Shown: positions 37,070 to 46,206 of the stretch, in pieces
Layout: the number at the start of each line of letters is the position of its first letter
How positions within the stretch are numbered: position 1 is the first letter of the stretch
DNA from: Catellatospora tritici
GTDB lineage: Bacteria; Actinomycetota; Actinomycetes; Mycobacteriales; Micromonosporaceae
Length of the DNA stretch: 64,000 nt
Assembly: GCF_019083965.1 (NCBI RefSeq)
Contig: NZ_JAHRCY010000003.1
Coordinates: forward strand, 62,001-126,000
Reading direction: 5' to 3'
The notes under the pieces: generated by a model
Seen by the model: the letters and a program-made list of their open reading frames with translations, nothing else
The model's database searches: none
What the model was told of the DNA's origin: nothing
Made by a program: the position numbers and the translations under genes

Positions 37070-37657
37070 TCAGGACACCGCCGGGGCGGGTGACCGCGGC
37101 GGGCGTGGACGCATGGCGGCGATGAGCAGCACGGTGATGCCGCCGATCAGCAGCAGGTCTCCGGCACTGACCATGATGGCGGTGCCGGGGACGGCCATGA
37201 CGTCGCTGAGCCAGTACAGGCGATGCTGCCCGGCCTCCCAGGCGGCGTGGCCGACCGGCCCGCCGGTGACCTCGGTGGTTGGCGAGTAGGGCATGATGCC
37301 GCGGTTGGCCGCGATCGCGAGCGCGTTCGCGGCGCCCCCGGCGAGGACGGCGATCAGCCCGGCCCGCTGTCCGGGCGTACGCCCACGCAGATTGACTCCC
37401 AGCCACGCGGCCGCGAGCACCCAGGTCGCGGCCGCGAGCACCAGGCCGCTGTCGCGCCGCAGCACCTGCGGCAGCCAGGCCGGGGCGGCGTACCGCAGGG
37501 CCGCGATGGCGGCGGCGGCCCACATGAGGGCGATCCACCGCAGCCGCAGCCCGGTCAGGCGCAGCGGGTCGCGGCCGAGCCGCATGCCCACGACCACGGC
37601 GACGAGCAGTGGCGATGCGATGAAGACGACCGCGGCGAGGGTGGGAACGGCCGTCAC
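37070..37657 (-). CDS. DUF5317-like membrane protein
   Basis: 195 residues with about five to six hydrophobic segments and an N-terminal signal-anchor. The segment AANRGIMPYSP with a following short hydrophilic loop and the second LSDVMAVPG element are typical of the DUF5317 family of small actinobacterial and firmicute membrane proteins of unknown function. GTG start overlaps the preceding small gene's stop by four bases (37654-37657), so the pair is translationally coupled. Confidence 0.7.
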   Translation of the reverse strand: MTAVPTLAAVVFIASPLLVAVVVGMRLGRDPLRLTGLRLRWIALMWAAAAIAALRYAAPAWLPQVLRRDSGLVLAAATWVLAAAWLGVNLRGRTPGQRAGLIAVLAGGAANALAIAANRGIMPYSPTTEVTGGPVGHAAWEAGQHRLYWLSDVMAVPGTAIMVSAGDLLLIGGITVLLIAAMRPRPPRSPAPAVS

Positions 37658-37785
37658 GGCTTGGGGTCGTTGCCGATCATCGGCGCGGCGATCGTGTAGA
37701 GCGTGGTGAGCAGAGTCGCGGCGGTGATGACCGCGCCGGTCACCCGTACCGCGGCACGGTCCTTGAGTGGCTTCTTCTTCTCCAT
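37654..37785 (-). CDS. 43-residue single-span membrane peptide
   Basis: The ATG at 37785 is preceded by GGAGG with a 4-base spacer, much better than the longer in-frame start at 37842. The peptide has a basic N terminus (EKKKPLKDRAAVR), one hydrophobic span (VTGAVITAATLLTTLYTIAAP) split here at 21 residues only in description, and an acidic-basic end. It overlaps the DUF5317 gene, suggesting a two-gene operon. Function unknown. Confidence 0.6.
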   Translation of the reverse strand: MEKKKPLKDRAAVRVTGAVITAATLLTTLYTIAAPMIGNDPKP

Positions 37786-37856
37786 GGTTCCTCCAACCCG
37801 GACGATGAACATCAGCGTCAAGCGGACACGCCTACATGTCAATGCGTCGCTCCGGG

Positions 37857-39035
37857 TCAGACCTGCGGCGGACGGTCCGGGACGAGCATCGTGGCGATCT
37901 CCTTGCCCAGCGGGAGCGCGTTGTCGACGTTGGCGTTGGAGGTCGGCCCCAGGGTCACATAGGCGATGACGAGCGTCTTTGTCACGGTGTCGTAGTAAAC
38001 GACACCGTGGTAGCCGCCGTAGGCCGGATTCATGAAGATCCAGTCTCCGGCGTGCGCGACACCGTAGGCGAAGAACTTGTCCTTCGTCAGCGACCCCAAC
38101 CCGGCCGTGGACGGCGCCATCATCGCCTGGTGCTGCCCATCGCTGAGGACCTGGCCATCGGCGAGGGCGCGAACCCAGGTGGCGACATCGGCGACGGTCG
38201 TGTTCATGTTGCCGCTGTGCAGGAACGCCGTCGGGTTCCAGAAGGACGAGTCTTCGAAGACCCCGCGCTCGTTGGTGTAGCCGTGCAGGAAGGGCTCGCT
38301 GAGCTGGGGCGTCAGCATGACCTTGCTGGCACGCATCCGCAACGGGTCGAGGATGCGCGTCTGCAGCAGCTCACCCAGCGGTTTCCCGGTCGCCTTCTGC
38401 AGCACCTCACCCAACACGACAAGGTCGCTGTGCGCGTACGCGAAGCTCTTGCCGGGTTCGAACAGCGGCGGGCGCTCGTTGGCCAGCGCGAGCAGTTCCT
38501 CGCTCGTGAACCCCTTGATGGGGTTGGCGTAGAACTGCTTCTCGAAGTTGGGGTTCGTCACGTAGTCCGAGATGCCGGAGGTGCTGTCGGCGAGCATTCT
38601 CGGGGTGATCTGGTCCGCGCGGGGGAAGTCGGGCAGCCACTTCGCGATCGGCTCGTCCTGTTTGAGGATGCCTTCGCCATCGAGCTGCAGCAGCGCGGTG
38701 GACAGCATCGGCTCCATCGGCTGCCCGATACGCACCTGCATGTCGGGGCTCGCGGGAACCCCGATCGGGGAGCCGCCGAACGCGCCGACGGCGATCACTT
38801 CGCCGCCGCGCCACACGCCGTAGACCGCGCTGGTGAGGTCCTGCTCCTTCATCTTCTGCTGGACGATGTCGGCGACCTTCCGGGCCTCCGGACTGACGGC
38901 CTGGGAAGCGAATAGCTCCTGGGGTACGACTGAACCCGTCACGCCGACAGTGGACTCACACGAAGACAGACCGAGGGCGAGAGCCATGACGAAGGCTGTC
39001 GAAGCCCGACGCCGCAGCCGGGTCGAGACGCGCAT
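37857..39035 (-). CDS. serine hydrolase (class C beta-lactamase fold) lipoprotein, active site apparently lost
   Basis: 392 residues. Lipoprotein signal with lipobox LGLSSC (C26). The class C/DD-peptidase fold is clear: VYGVWRGGEVIAVG, MLADSTSGISDYV, FAYAHSDLVVLGEVLQKATGK and a late GGYHGVVYY. However the SxxK box, usually R-x-G-S-x-T-K, reads RIGQPMEPM (102-110): the nucleophile Ser is Gln and the Lys is Glu. The YxN motif is YAH and the HTG/KTG strand is YHG. Some mycobacterial relatives also lack SxxK (from memory), so this may be a stable non-catalytic subgroup. It stands upstream of, and divergent to, the ArsR gene. Confidence 0.8.
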   Translation of the reverse strand: MRVSTRLRRRASTAFVMALALGLSSCESTVGVTGSVVPQELFASQAVSPEARKVADIVQQKMKEQDLTSAVYGVWRGGEVIAVGAFGGSPIGVPASPDMQVRIGQPMEPMLSTALLQLDGEGILKQDEPIAKWLPDFPRADQITPRMLADSTSGISDYVTNPNFEKQFYANPIKGFTSEELLALANERPPLFEPGKSFAYAHSDLVVLGEVLQKATGKPLGELLQTRILDPLRMRASKVMLTPQLSEPFLHGYTNERGVFEDSSFWNPTAFLHSGNMNTTVADVATWVRALADGQVLSDGQHQAMMAPSTAGLGSLTKDKFFAYGVAHAGDWIFMNPAYGGYHGVVYYDTVTKTLVIAYVTLGPTSNANVDNALPLGKEIATMLVPDRPPQV

Positions 39036-39163
39036 GGCAGCCGTCCTTGGTGAACGAAAAGGTGGGGCGCTCCTTGGCGAACGTATCGTGAGTCTTGCGC
39101 CCGTGATGCGGTTTCACCTCATTTCGGGATGAACGCCGTTGAAGACCCATCCGGACGCAGACG

Positions 39164-39181
39164 TACAACCAATTGGTTGTA
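39164..39181. promoter_or_regulatory. 18-bp perfect palindrome, operator of the ArsR-family gene
   Basis: TACAACCAATTGGTTGTA is perfectly symmetrical and ends 10 bases before the GTG of the ArsR gene. ACAACC-N4-GGTTGT operators are typical of ArsR regulators paired with SRPBCC genes. Autorepression of this two-gene operon is the simple reading; it may also reach the divergent serine-hydrolase-fold gene. Confidence 0.7.
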
Positions 39182-39191
39182 TGTTTGATGG

Positions 39192-39533
39192 GTGACCGAG
39201 CGGAGCGAGGATCAAGCAGACGCCTTCTTCCAGGCTCTGGCCGACCGGACCCGGCGCGACATCATGCGTCGCGTGCTGGCCGGGGAGCACTCGGTCTCCG
39301 CTGTCGCGGCGAAGTACGGGATGAGCTTCGCCGCGGTGCAGAAACATGTCGCCGTGCTGGAGAAGGCCGGTCTGCTCACCAAGCGCCGCAGCGGGCGCGA
39401 GCAGCTGGTCAGCGGCGAGGTGGAGGCGGTGCGGTCGGTGGCGTCCATGCTCGCCGAACTGGAGCAGATCTGGCGTGGCCGCGTCGCCCGCATCGACGAG
39501 CTCATCGCATCCGATCCTGACCAGGAGGACTGA
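39192..39533 (+). CDS. ArsR-family winged-helix repressor
   Basis: 113 residues. FFQALADRTRRDIMRRVLAGEHSVSAVAAKYGMS is here broken into the first helices, and FAAVQKHVAVLEKAGLLTKRR holds the recognition helix and wing of the ArsR (SufR/AHSA1-linked) type. No metal-binding Cys cluster is present, as in the subgroup that regulates SRPBCC genes. GTG start at 39192; the downstream SRPBCC gene begins three bases after the stop. The palindrome at 39164-39181 is its likely operator. Confidence 0.85.
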   Translation: MTERSEDQADAFFQALADRTRRDIMRRVLAGEHSVSAVAAKYGMSFAAVQKHVAVLEKAGLLTKRRSGREQLVSGEVEAVRSVASMLAELEQIWRGRVARIDELIASDPDQED

Positions 39534-39536
39534 ACC

Positions 39537-40019
39537 ATGCCTGTGACCGACGTCCAGCATGACCTTGACACCCTGACGCTGAGCATCACCGCCGACTTCG
39601 CCGCGCCGGTGGAGCGCGTCTGGCAGGTGTACGCCGACCCGCGCCAACTGGAGAAGGTGTGGGGGCCGCCGACCTATCCGGCCACTGTCGTGGAGCACGA
39701 CCTCCGGCCCGGCGGACGCGTGACCTACTACATGACCGGTCCCGAGGGCGAGAAGTACGCCGGATACTGGCTCATCACGGTCGTCGACGAACCGACGGGC
39801 CTCTCGTTCGACGACGGCTTCGCCGACCTCGACTTCAACCCGAACCCGGACCTGCCCGTCTCCAAGAACGTCTACACCTTCGCCGCACACGACGGCGGCA
39901 CCCGAGCGACGTACGTGAGCACCTTCGAATCCGCCGAGGGGATGCAGAAGGTGCTCGACATGGGCGTCATCGAGGGCTCCACCGCGGCGATCAACCAGAT
40001 CGACGAGCTGATCCAGTAG
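39537..40019 (+). CDS. AHSA1-type SRPBCC protein
   Basis: 160 residues. Typical Aha1/SRPBCC start (FAAPVERVWQVYADPRQLEKVWGPPTYPATV divided by the usual W-G-P motif), G-G-x-V-x-Y-x-M-x-G-P strand, and a terminal helix with stretch FESAEGMQKVLDMGVIEG. Such proteins bind small hydrophobic molecules; in ArsR-linked pairs the physiological ligand is unknown. AGGAGG-like sequence (CAGGAGGAC at 39522-39530) overlaps the ArsR stop and serves as its ribosome site. Confidence 0.85.
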   Translation: MPVTDVQHDLDTLTLSITADFAAPVERVWQVYADPRQLEKVWGPPTYPATVVEHDLRPGGRVTYYMTGPEGEKYAGYWLITVVDEPTGLSFDDGFADLDFNPNPDLPVSKNVYTFAAHDGGTRATYVSTFESAEGMQKVLDMGVIEGSTAAINQIDELIQ

Positions 40020-40041
40020 CCCAGCCCAGCCCAGCCCAGCC
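40020..40041. repeat. short CCAGC pentamer tract
   Basis: About four and a half tandem CCAGC/AGCCC units directly after the SRPBCC stop. Simple slippage-prone tract. Confidence 0.6.
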
Positions 40042-40073
40042 CGGTCACCGACGGCTTGAACCACCGGTGACCG
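40042..40073. terminator. bidirectional hairpin
   Basis: CGGTCACCG (40042-40050) pairs with CGGTGACCG (40065-40073), between the convergent SRPBCC and MBL-fold genes. Confidence 0.55.
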
Positions 40074-40125
40074 AGGCGGACGGCGTACCCAGGCCGGGCG
40101 AGCCGCGGCGGTCCGACATCCACGG

Positions 40126-40719
40126 CTACCGGGGCGTCGAAGCGTCCGGCACGAACGGTGCCCCGTGGCCGGGCACCACGAGGTCGGCCACGGCCAGGAC
40201 CCGCTCCCGGCTGGCCGTCAGCTGCCCGCGGTCCGGCGCGACCGGGTCCTCGGCCGGACCGTTCGCCCGCCACCACAAATCACCGGCGAACGCGACGACA
40301 CCCTCAGGCGTGCCGGCGAGCATCGTGACGTCCTCCCGGCTGTGGCCCGGGGTGCGGATCAGGCGCACGGACTCGGACAACGCGAAGCCCTCCGCGTCGC
40401 GATCGGTCCACTGGTCGCCACGGTAGACCGCCTGGTAGTCGTGCACGCGTGCGTGCGGGAACAGCCCCACGTTCATGATGTTGTCCGGGTGATGGTGGCT
40501 GAGCACGACGTCGGTGACGTCCTGCGGCCGCAGGCCGAGGTCGGCCAGCGGATCCAGGATCGCCGACGGGTGCGCGACCATGCCCGGGTCGAACACGATG
40601 CGCAGCTCACCGTCGAGGACGAGGGAGACGGTGGCGGCCACCCCCGGCCCGGTGGAAGTGGTGTAGCCGGTGCTCAGGACGTGGAAGGCGGCGCTGCGGC
40701 CGTGGGGTGCGTCGTTCAT
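40126..40719 (-). CDS. metallo-beta-lactamase-fold hydrolase
   Basis: 197 residues from the ATG at 40719 (an upstream in-frame ATG at 40770 has no ribosome site either). The metal motif LSHHHPDN (H75, H77, D79, with Asn80 where H-x-H-x-D-H normally ends), RTPGHSRED (second His), FAGDLWW (bridging Asp) and VPGHG complete the MBL ligand set except for the D-N change, which is typical of the MBLAC1-like subgroup. The segment NVGLFPHARVHDY also fits MBLAC1. Cytosolic thioester/phospho-hydrolase role possible. It diverges from a GlxA-type regulator 81 bases away. Confidence 0.8.
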   Translation of the reverse strand: MNDAPHGRSAAFHVLSTGYTTSTGPGVAATVSLVLDGELRIVFDPGMVAHPSAILDPLADLGLRPQDVTDVVLSHHHPDNIMNVGLFPHARVHDYQAVYRGDQWTDRDAEGFALSESVRLIRTPGHSREDVTMLAGTPEGVVAFAGDLWWRANGPAEDPVAPDRGQLTASRERVLAVADLVVPGHGAPFVPDASTPR

Positions 40720-40800
40720 GCGGCAATCCTGCGACGTCCGGCCGATCAGAACGAGTGGCACGGTTGCCACCGATCACAAAGAACGTGCCATCATCACGGC

Positions 40801-41736
40801 ATGGCTTTCCGATCCGTGGCCGCGTACGCCCCCGAAGGCGTGGCGGCGTTCGGGCTCGGGCTGGTCGGCGAGATCTTCACCGGCCGGTTCGCCTTCGCCG
40901 TCTGCGCCGAACGACCCGGTCCGGTCCGCACCGACCTGGGGCTCGCGGTGCAGGTGGACACCGGACTCGACCGGCTCGCCACGGCCGACCTGGTCATCGC
41001 GCTGCCGGGCAGCCGGTTCCGGGAACCACCACCATCGGTCGCGGCCGCCTTCCGGGCGGCCGCCGCCCGCGGCGCGACCGTCGCCAGCCACTGCGTCGGC
41101 GCGTACGTGCTGGCCGAGGCGGGTCTGCTGGACGGGCGCCAGGCGACCACGCATTGGCGCTTCGCCGCCGAGTTCGCCACGCGCTACCCGGCGGTGCGGC
41201 TGACCACCGACGTCCTCTACGTCGACGAGGGCCAGGTCGTCACCGGCGCCGGTGCGGCCGCGGGCCTCGACATGTGCCTGCACCTGATCCGCCGCGAGTA
41301 CGGCGCCGCGGCCGCCAACGACGTCGCCCGCGACCTGGTGATCCCGCCGCACCGCGACGGGGGACAGGCGCAGTATGTGACCGCGCCCGTGCCCGACGGA
41401 TTCGAGGACCAGCGGCTCGGCGCGGTGCTGGCCTGGGCCCGAGCCAACACGCACCGGCGGCTGACCATCGACGAACTGGCGGCTCGGGCGCTGACCAGCC
41501 GCCGCACGTTCCTGCGCCGCTTCGCCGACGCGACCGGCACCACCCCGCACGCCTGGCTGCTGGCACAGCGACTCAACCGGGCCGAGGAACTGCTGGAGGC
41601 CAGCGACCTGCCGGTCGAGGAGGTCGCCCGACAGGTCGGGTTCGGTTCCGCGGCCGCACTGCGCGAGCAGTTCGTACGCCGCCGCGGCGTGCCGCCACGC
41701 ACCTACCGCAAGGCCTTCGGCAGTCGCCCCACCTGA
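40801..41736 (+). CDS. GlxA-type AraC regulator with DJ-1/PfpI-like domain
   Basis: 311 residues from the ATG at 40801. Residues 1-185 are a glutamine-amidotransferase-like (DJ-1/PfpI) domain with the conserved SHCVGAYVLAEAGLLDGR (C98 at the nucleophile elbow) and ATTHW. Residues 205-305 form two helix-turn-helix motifs of the AraC type: LTIDELAARALTSRRTFLRRF and LPVEEVARQVGFGSAAALREQF. It probably controls the divergent MBL-fold gene. Ligand unknown. Confidence 0.88.
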   Translation: MAFRSVAAYAPEGVAAFGLGLVGEIFTGRFAFAVCAERPGPVRTDLGLAVQVDTGLDRLATADLVIALPGSRFREPPPSVAAAFRAAAARGATVASHCVGAYVLAEAGLLDGRQATTHWRFAAEFATRYPAVRLTTDVLYVDEGQVVTGAGAAAGLDMCLHLIRREYGAAAANDVARDLVIPPHRDGGQAQYVTAPVPDGFEDQRLGAVLAWARANTHRRLTIDELAARALTSRRTFLRRFADATGTTPHAWLLAQRLNRAEELLEASDLPVEEVARQVGFGSAAALREQFVRRRGVPPRTYRKAFGSRPT

Positions 41737-41839
41737 GCCGATGGGTCCACAGTGGATTAATGACGGGTTGGTGCCATGGCGTTAATCCGCCACCCAACGA
41801 TCTTGTGTCGCCCCCGGCGACTGCGCAGGCTGCTGGACT

Positions 41840-44800
41840 ATGTCACGCAGACTCCGCCGCGCTGGCGCGGCCCTCCTCGCCACGGTAGCGGTGATCGCCA
41901 CCGTGGCGTCCCCCGCCTCGGCGGCGCCCGGCGACGGCAAGCCGCCCGGCCCGCTCAAACGCTCGGCGGAAAACAAGAAGGACAAGCTCGGCTCACACGA
42001 CCGAGACCTGCTGACCCAGGCCGTCCGCGACGGCAAAAAACAGGTCAACGCGATGTTCGCCGTCCAACCCGGCCAGTTCGACGCCGCCCGCAAGGCCGTC
42101 GAGAAGGCCGGCGGCAAGGTGGCGTACCGGGACACCAAGCTCGGCTACCTGCGGGCCTCGGTTCCCACGCAGTCCGTCGACAGCCTGGCCAAGACCGCCT
42201 CGGTGCTCGCCGTAGACCTGGACGAGAAGCTCAAGATCGTCGACCCGCAGCCGCAGGCCGACGGCACCGACCGGCACAAGGCCCCGAGCGGCCCGCCGAA
42301 GGCACCCGGCACCAGGACGCCCGACGACAACCCGTACCTGCCGACCAACGAGACCGGGGCGGTCTCGTTCAAGGACCACAACCCCCAGTGGGACGGGCGC
42401 GACGTCACCATCGGCATCCTGGACACCGGCGTCGACCTCGACCACCCGGCGCTGGCCACCACCTCGACCGGCGCGCGGAAGATCGTCGACTGGGTCACCG
42501 CCACCGACCCGCTGACCGAGGGCGACGGCACCTGGCTGCGCATGTCCCGCACGGTCACGGCCGACCCGGCCTTCGACAGCTTCGGCATGACCTACACCGC
42601 GCCCGCACCCGGCGACTACAAGTTCGGCCTCTTCTACGAGTACGACACGACCGGCGACACCGAGCTCAGCGGCGACGTCAACCGCGACGGCGACGACTGG
42701 GACGCCTGGGGCGTGCTGTACCGGCCCGCCGACCACGCCATCTGGGTCGACGCCGACGGCGACGGGGACCTCGCCGAGGAGCCCCTGATGAAGCCGTACA
42801 AGGACGGCTTCCAGGTCGGCCATTTCGGCACCGACGACCCCGCGACCGACGTGCACGAGAGCGTGCCCTTCGTGGTCGAGTACCGCCTCGGCGTGGACCT
42901 CGCCCCGATCGGCGAGTCCGGCCAGGCCGACTTCGTCAACATCGGCCTCCCGGCGGGCGCCCACGGAACCCACGTCGCGGGCATCGCGGCGGGACACTCG
43001 CTGTTCGGCGGCCAGATGGACGGCGCGGCACCGGGCGCGAAGATCGTGTCCGCGCGTGCCTGCACCTGGTCCGGTGGCTGCACGGCCGTCGCGATGACCG
43101 AAGGCATGATCGATCTGGTCGCCAACCGCGGCGTCGACGTCGTCAATATGTCCATCGGCGGGCTGCCCGCGCTCAACGACGGCGCCAACGTCCGGGCGTA
43201 CCTCTACGACGCGCTCGTCGACACGTACGGCGTGCAGCTGTTCCTGTCGGCCGGCAACAACGGGCCGGGCGTCAACACCATCGGCGACCCCTCGGTCGCC
43301 GCACGGGTGATCAGCGTCGGCGCCTCCGTCTCCAGCCAGACCTGGTACGCCGACTACGGCTCGCAGGTGGCCACGAAGATGGGGATGTTCAACTTCTCCT
43401 CCTTCGGCCCGCGCGAGGACGGCGGCTTCAAGCCCGACATCGTGGCGCCGGGCGCGGCCGTCAGCTCCATCCCGATGTGGCTGGGCGGCGCGCCGGTGGC
43501 CGACATCGGATACACCCTGCCGGCCGGATACGGCATGTTCAACGGCACGTCGATGGCGTCCCCGCAGGCCGCCGGTGCGGCCGCGCTGCTGCTGTCGGCG
43601 GCCAAGAGCCGTCACGTCGACGCGTCACCGGCCAAGCTGCGCCGGGCCATCTTCGACGGCGCCCGCCCGCTGACCGGCACCCCCGCCTACCAGCAGGGCA
43701 ACGGCCTGTTCGACGTGGACGCCGCCTGGCAGCTGCTGCGCAAGGGTGGCCTGGCCCGCAGCACGTACACCATCGACGCCCCGGTGTGCACGCCGATCTC
43801 GGACTACCTGGCGACCCCGGACCGCGGCGCCGGCCTCTACGACCGCTGCGGCGGCACGAGCGCCCGGACCCAGGAGGTCAAGGTCACCCGGACCAGCGGC
43901 CCGAAGGGGAACCTGCTGCACCGTGTCAGCTGGGTCGGCAACGACGGGACGTTCCGGACCAGCCCGATGCTGCTGCTGCCGCTGGGCAAGGCGGTCACCG
44001 TGAAGGTCGGGGTGGACCCGCGCGGCAACGGCATCCACAGCGCGATCATGGAGATCGACGACGTGTGGACACCCGGCCGTGACGCCCTCATGATGGCCAA
44101 CGTCATCACCTCGGCAGACCTCACCGGGCCGAACTACGCCAGCACCGCCAAGGGCTCGGTCCGCAAGGCGGGCGTGCGGTCCTACTTCGTCACGGTCCCG
44201 CAGCACACCAAGACCATGCAGGTGAAGCTGGACGGCGTGGCCAAGGACAGCCGCGTACGGCTGGTCGGACAGCACCCGTACGGCGTACCGGTCGAGGCGG
44301 GCTGCTACACCAACCTGCCGGAGTCCGGCTGCGATCCGAACCTCAAGACGTACAAGGACCCGATGCCGGGCGTCTGGGAGATCACGATCGAGGCGGCCCG
44401 CACGTCGCCGCTGGAGGCCAACCCCTACCAGCTGACCGTCACCGCGTTCGGGGTGTCCACTGCGGACACCGCGGCGGTCGGCACGGTCGAGCTGCACCAG
44501 AGCGCCGACGTGAGTTGGCACGTGACCAACCACTTCGGCCCCGTGCAACTGGCCGCGTCGTCCTCGCCGCTGGGCAGCCGCTACACCGAGCGGCCGACGA
44601 TCGGCGACGGTGAGGACAGGTACTTCTCCGTCACCGTCCCCTACGGCACCAAGCGGTTCGAGGCGACCATCGGCAACCCCGGCGACCCGCAGGCCGACCT
44701 GGACCTGTTCGTCGCGGCCGGTGGCGCGATCATCGGGCAGAGCGCCGACGGCGACTCCGCCGAGTCGGTGGTGATCGACAACCCGCCCGCGGCGGTCTAC

Positions 44801-45994
44801 ACGATCATCGTCAGCGGATACGCCGTCCCGGCGGGCAGCACCGACTTCGACTACTTCGACGAGGTGCGCACCCCGTCGCTGGGCAGCGTGCAGACGACGT
44901 TCACCCCGCCGCTGAGCCTGGCGCACGACCAGTCGGGCACGGTGACCGGCAAGGTCACCCCGGCCGCGCTGGCGCCTCAGGGCCGCCAGATCTTCGGCGC
45001 ACTGGAGATGACCAGCACCACCGGCGCCGTCGTGGGCGAGGCCATCGTCACCGTCGGCGGCGTCACCGCGCCGAAGGTGTACGTAGGTGAGGTCTTCGGT
45101 CCGATGATGCCGCTGTCGGTGCGCAACGGCCGGGTCGCCGGTTCCGCGCAGCGCAACGCGGTGAGCGTTCCGTCGGTCTGGACCGCCCAGGATGGAATCG
45201 TGCCCTACTTCGGCTACGAGGGGCACATCTTCTCGATCAACAACAAGGGCGAGGGTGTCGGCCAGTCCGAGCACGTCACCACGCCGACCGTGCCGGGCAT
45301 CTTCCACGCCGACGGAACGGTGACGGAGCTGCCGCTGCCGGACTGGGCACCCGACGCCCTCTACGGCCGGGCCTTCGCCATCAACGACTCGGGCGCGGTC
45401 GTCGGCAACATCACGCGGTGGACCGACACCAACGGGTTCCAGTGGTTCAACGAGCCCTACCGGTGGACTCAGGCCGGCGGCTACGTGCACCTGCCGCACC
45501 TGACCGACGACCCGTCGCAGACCGAACCGCTCGCCATCAACTCCAGCGGCCTGGTCGTCGGCGCATCGATGAAGGACGGCGGCGAGAAGCCGGTCTACTG
45601 GGACGCCGACAACACGATCCACCCGGTCGACGACGGCTACGGCGCGCTGCTGTCGGTCAACGACAGCGGAGTCGCCGTCGGCCGCAGCGGCTCGCGCGCG
45701 GTCATCTGGTCGAAGGCGGACGGCCTGCGGCCGCTGCCGGACTTCGGCCTGCAGTCCGACGCCATCGCCATCAACGCAAGCGGCTGGGTCATCGGCACCG
45801 CCGACGTGGAGCCCTGGGACACCCATGTCGTGGTGTGGGACCCGCAGGGTCACATGTACGACCTGACCGCGGCCATCGGCTACGACACGTTCTACGCCGA
45901 CGCGGCGGTGGGCATCACCGACGACAACCAATTCGTGGTGACGGGCCAGGCAATGGACGACACCGGCCGCAACACCGCGATTCTGCACTTCTGA
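41840..45994 (+). CDS. secreted subtilisin-like (S8) serine protease with C-terminal HAF-type repeats
   Basis: 1,384 residues. Signal peptide SRRLRRAGAALLATVAVIA with cleavage near ASAAPG, then an I9-like inhibitor propeptide (QVNAMFAVQPGQFDAARKA). The catalytic domain has D195 in GILDTGVDLDHP, H375 in GAHGTHVAGIAAG and S571 in NGTSMASPQAAG, with a ~180-residue insertion between Asp and His. Downstream are PPC-type beta-sandwich domains (about 760-1090) and, from about 1110 to the end, repeated INxSGxVVG units (AINDSGAVVG, AINSSGLVVG, SVNDSGVAVG, AINASGWVIG), i.e. HAF repeats, rare on a subtilase. The ATG follows 24 codons of unrelated open frame. Likely extracellular, cell-associated protease. 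Confidence 0.9.
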   Translation: MSRRLRRAGAALLATVAVIATVASPASAAPGDGKPPGPLKRSAENKKDKLGSHDRDLLTQAVRDGKKQVNAMFAVQPGQFDAARKAVEKAGGKVAYRDTKLGYLRASVPTQSVDSLAKTASVLAVDLDEKLKIVDPQPQADGTDRHKAPSGPPKAPGTRTPDDNPYLPTNETGAVSFKDHNPQWDGRDVTIGILDTGVDLDHPALATTSTGARKIVDWVTATDPLTEGDGTWLRMSRTVTADPAFDSFGMTYTAPAPGDYKFGLFYEYDTTGDTELSGDVNRDGDDWDAWGVLYRPADHAIWVDADGDGDLAEEPLMKPYKDGFQVGHFGTDDPATDVHESVPFVVEYRLGVDLAPIGESGQADFVNIGLPAGAHGTHVAGIAAGHSLFGGQMDGAAPGAKIVSARACTWSGGCTAVAMTEGMIDLVANRGVDVVNMSIGGLPALNDGANVRAYLYDALVDTYGVQLFLSAGNNGPGVNTIGDPSVAARVISVGASVSSQTWYADYGSQVATKMGMFNFSSFGPREDGGFKPDIVAPGAAVSSIPMWLGGAPVADIGYTLPAGYGMFNGTSMASPQAAGAAALLLSAAKSRHVDASPAKLRRAIFDGARPLTGTPAYQQGNGLFDVDAAWQLLRKGGLARSTYTIDAPVCTPISDYLATPDRGAGLYDRCGGTSARTQEVKVTRTSGPKGNLLHRVSWVGNDGTFRTSPMLLLPLGKAVTVKVGVDPRGNGIHSAIMEIDDVWTPGRDALMMANVITSADLTGPNYASTAKGSVRKAGVRSYFVTVPQHTKTMQVKLDGVAKDSRVRLVGQHPYGVPVEAGCYTNLPESGCDPNLKTYKDPMPGVWEITIEAARTSPLEANPYQLTVTAFGVSTADTAAVGTVELHQSADVSWHVTNHFGPVQLAASSSPLGSRYTERPTIGDGEDRYFSVTVPYGTKRFEATIGNPGDPQADLDLFVAAGGAIIGQSADGDSAESVVIDNPPAAVYTIIVSGYAVPAGSTDFDYFDEVRTPSLGSVQTTFTPPLSLAHDQSGTVTGKVTPAALAPQGRQIFGALEMTSTTGAVVGEAIVTVGGVTAPKVYVGEVFGPMMPLSVRNGRVAGSAQRNAVSVPSVWTAQDGIVPYFGYEGHIFSINNKGEGVGQSEHVTTPTVPGIFHADGTVTELPLPDWAPDALYGRAFAINDSGAVVGNITRWTDTNGFQWFNEPYRWTQAGGYVHLPHLTDDPSQTEPLAINSSGLVVGASMKDGGEKPVYWDADNTIHPVDDGYGALLSVNDSGVAVGRSGSRAVIWSKADGLRPLPDFGLQSDAIAINASGWVIGTADVEPWDTHVVVWDPQGHMYDLTAAIGYDTFYADAAVGITDDNQFVVTGQAMDDTGRNTAILHF

Positions 45995-46014
45995 CGTACC
46001 GTCCGAGCGAACGA

Positions 46015-46044
46015 CCGGCCCGCCCCGTCACCGGGGCGGGCCGG
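46015..46044. terminator. 13-bp perfect hairpin after the subtilase
   Basis: CCGGCCCGCCCCG (46015-46027) pairs with CGGGGCGGGCCGG (46032-46044), loop TCAC. Twenty bases after the stop; probably also ends the convergent GYD transcript. Confidence 0.65.
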
Positions 46045-46206
46045 CCCGCCCCGGCTGAGCTCCGGTTCCAGGGCGCCCACTCGACCGCGAACAGGCGGAT
46101 GCGTCCCCTTACTCGCGTATCACCCCTGAGCTGGCGGTGGCGGACGGTGACGCGGGTTGCGCAACTCACGAATCAAACCCATGCCCCTGCTTCGCGCTGA
46201 TGCGGA

